Assembly: GCA_963802355.1 (NCBI GenBank)
Contig: CAWDIV010000005.1
Coordinates: 114,952 to 178,951 of the forward strand
DNA: 64,000 bases
Direction of reading: 5' to 3'
Source: SG8-41 sp963802355
GTDB taxonomy: Bacteria > Pseudomonadota > Gammaproteobacteria > Burkholderiales > SG8-41
Numbering within the stretch: position 1 is the first letter of the stretch; the number at the start of each line of letters is the position of its first letter. Made by a program: the position numbers and the translations under genes. The notes below the pieces were generated by a model, which ran no database searches, was not told the origin of the DNA, and saw nothing but the letters and a program-made list of their open reading frames with translations. Of this stretch, positions 63,458 to 64,000 are shown in pieces.

Positions 63458-64000
63458 CTAGCGATCGCTCAAGTCTGCGAGAAGCGCTGCCGCCGCCTTG
63501 AGATCGGGCAGATCGAGGCCTTCCGTAACCGCCTCGTGCGCGGGTCGGAGCAGAGTGCGCGCATTCTCCGGTTTGCCCGAATTCGCGAGCAGCCGCGCCA
63601 GGCTCATTGCCGACCGCAGCTTCGGGAGCTTGGCGTGCTGTGCATCCGCCGCTGCGATCCCCGCGCGAAAGCACGCTTCCGCCTCGGGCAGGCTGGCCTT
63701 GGAAAGGCTGGCGGGAGGCTCGCCTTTCAGTCGATACATTTCGGAGATCTGGAAGCGAGCGCCCTGTTCGTTAGCGGTCGAGAGCGCGTGCTCTATCTCC
63801 TCGAGTCCCGCCTCGGGCTTGCCCGCCCTGGCGAGCGCTTCGCCGAGCAGGGCGACGAAGTAGGGCAGGCCCATCACCGCGCCCGTCGCTCTGATGGCGG
63901 CAAGCCCCTCGCGCATGCGGGCAATTCCTTCGTCGAGATCGCCCAGTTCCGCGAGCGCCCAGCCGAGCTGGAACCTTCCCTGGGACAGGAGCAAGGGCAA
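63458..64000 (-). CDS. TPR-repeat protein, C-terminal part (cut by window end)
   Basis: 180 codons without a start inside the window. The sequence is a row of TPR-like helix pairs (LGWALAELGDLDEGIARMREGL, FVALLGEALARAGKPEAGLEEI, EAEACFRAGIAAADAQHAKLP). This pattern closes many adenylate-cyclase/AAA-ATPase/TPR signalling proteins and also LuxR-type regulators of the MalT class, but the catalytic or DNA-binding part is outside the window, so the identity is open. Confidence 0.75.
   Translation of the reverse strand: MPLLLSQGRFQLGWALAELGDLDEGIARMREGLAAIRATGAVMGLPYFVALLGEALARAGKPEAGLEEIEHALSTANEQGARFQISEMYRLKGEPPASLSKASLPEAEACFRAGIAAADAQHAKLPKLRSAMSLARLLANSGKPENARTLLRPAHEAVTEGLDLPDLKAAAALLADLSDR

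Overview
The window looks like chromosomal DNA from a betaproteobacterium (Burkholderiales or Nitrosomonadales type). The evidence is gene order and gene content: miaB-ybeZ-ybeY-corC-lnt, ubiH-dsbC, mltA/apaG/rpe/gph/trpE, rplM-rpsI-argC-(DUF6776)-bactofilin-erpA, M23 peptidase/tyrS, a Bug/TctC-type receptor and a class II ribonucleotide reductase. Genes are GC-rich and tightly packed for the first ~45 kb. No plasmid, prophage or CRISPR signature is seen.

Layout. 0-5 kb is a leftward operon for RNA maturation and envelope functions (miaB, ybeZ, ybeY, corC, lnt), followed by a small secreted protein and a CAT-anticodon tRNA. 5-9.6 kb holds ubiquinone hydroxylase, dsbC, a MITE-like foldback element, a TonB-like protein and mltA. 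9.6-13.6 kb holds apaG, rpe, gph (frameshifted) and trpE. 13.7-21.6 kb is a complete phosphate module (pstS-pstC-pstA-pstB-phoU-phoB-phoR) with a Pho box, and it separates trpE from trpGDC (22.9-25.4 kb). Between phoR and trpG lies a small secreted protein behind a very good sigma-54 promoter, with an in-frame amber codon. 25.4-28.2 kb: coq7, a hypothetical gene, OsmC, DUF218. 28.4-32.4 kb: rplM, rpsI, argC, DUF6776, bactofilin, erpA. 32.4-37 kb: a cell-wall group (DOMON-like, NamZ/DUF1343, M23 peptidase) and tyrS. 37-46.7 kb: two msrA genes, regulator, ferritin-like protein, SWIB protein, membrane protein, pdxH, serine hydrolase, secreted protein and a lone SIR2-domain gene (candidate defence effector). 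47-64 kb: nrdJ, rhlE, pirin, sensor kinase, TPP enzyme, TctC, VOC, SRPBCC, mnmC, araC and a TPR protein cut by the window edge.

Many genes in the last 17 kb are interrupted by single-base shifts although both sides keep family sequence; nrdJ has at least a dozen. Together with shifts in gph, ydcF-like and msrA this suggests assembly or read errors more than decay.

The most unusual content is between the genes. Several dispersed, structured repeat families occur: (L) a three-hairpin element in three copies, each ending at the 5' end of a gene (corC, trpD, msrA2); (T) a ~200-bp element in four copies whose 5' hairpin arms show compensatory changes; (U) a double-hairpin element directly after stop codons in two copies; (V) a GC-rich element in four copies; a MITE-like foldback; and degenerate heptamer tandem repeats (GGGACTA, CAAGTTT, GTAAGCG, GTGTCGA types) at gene ends. 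Some repeats supply the last or first codons of host genes (ybeY, trpG, corC).
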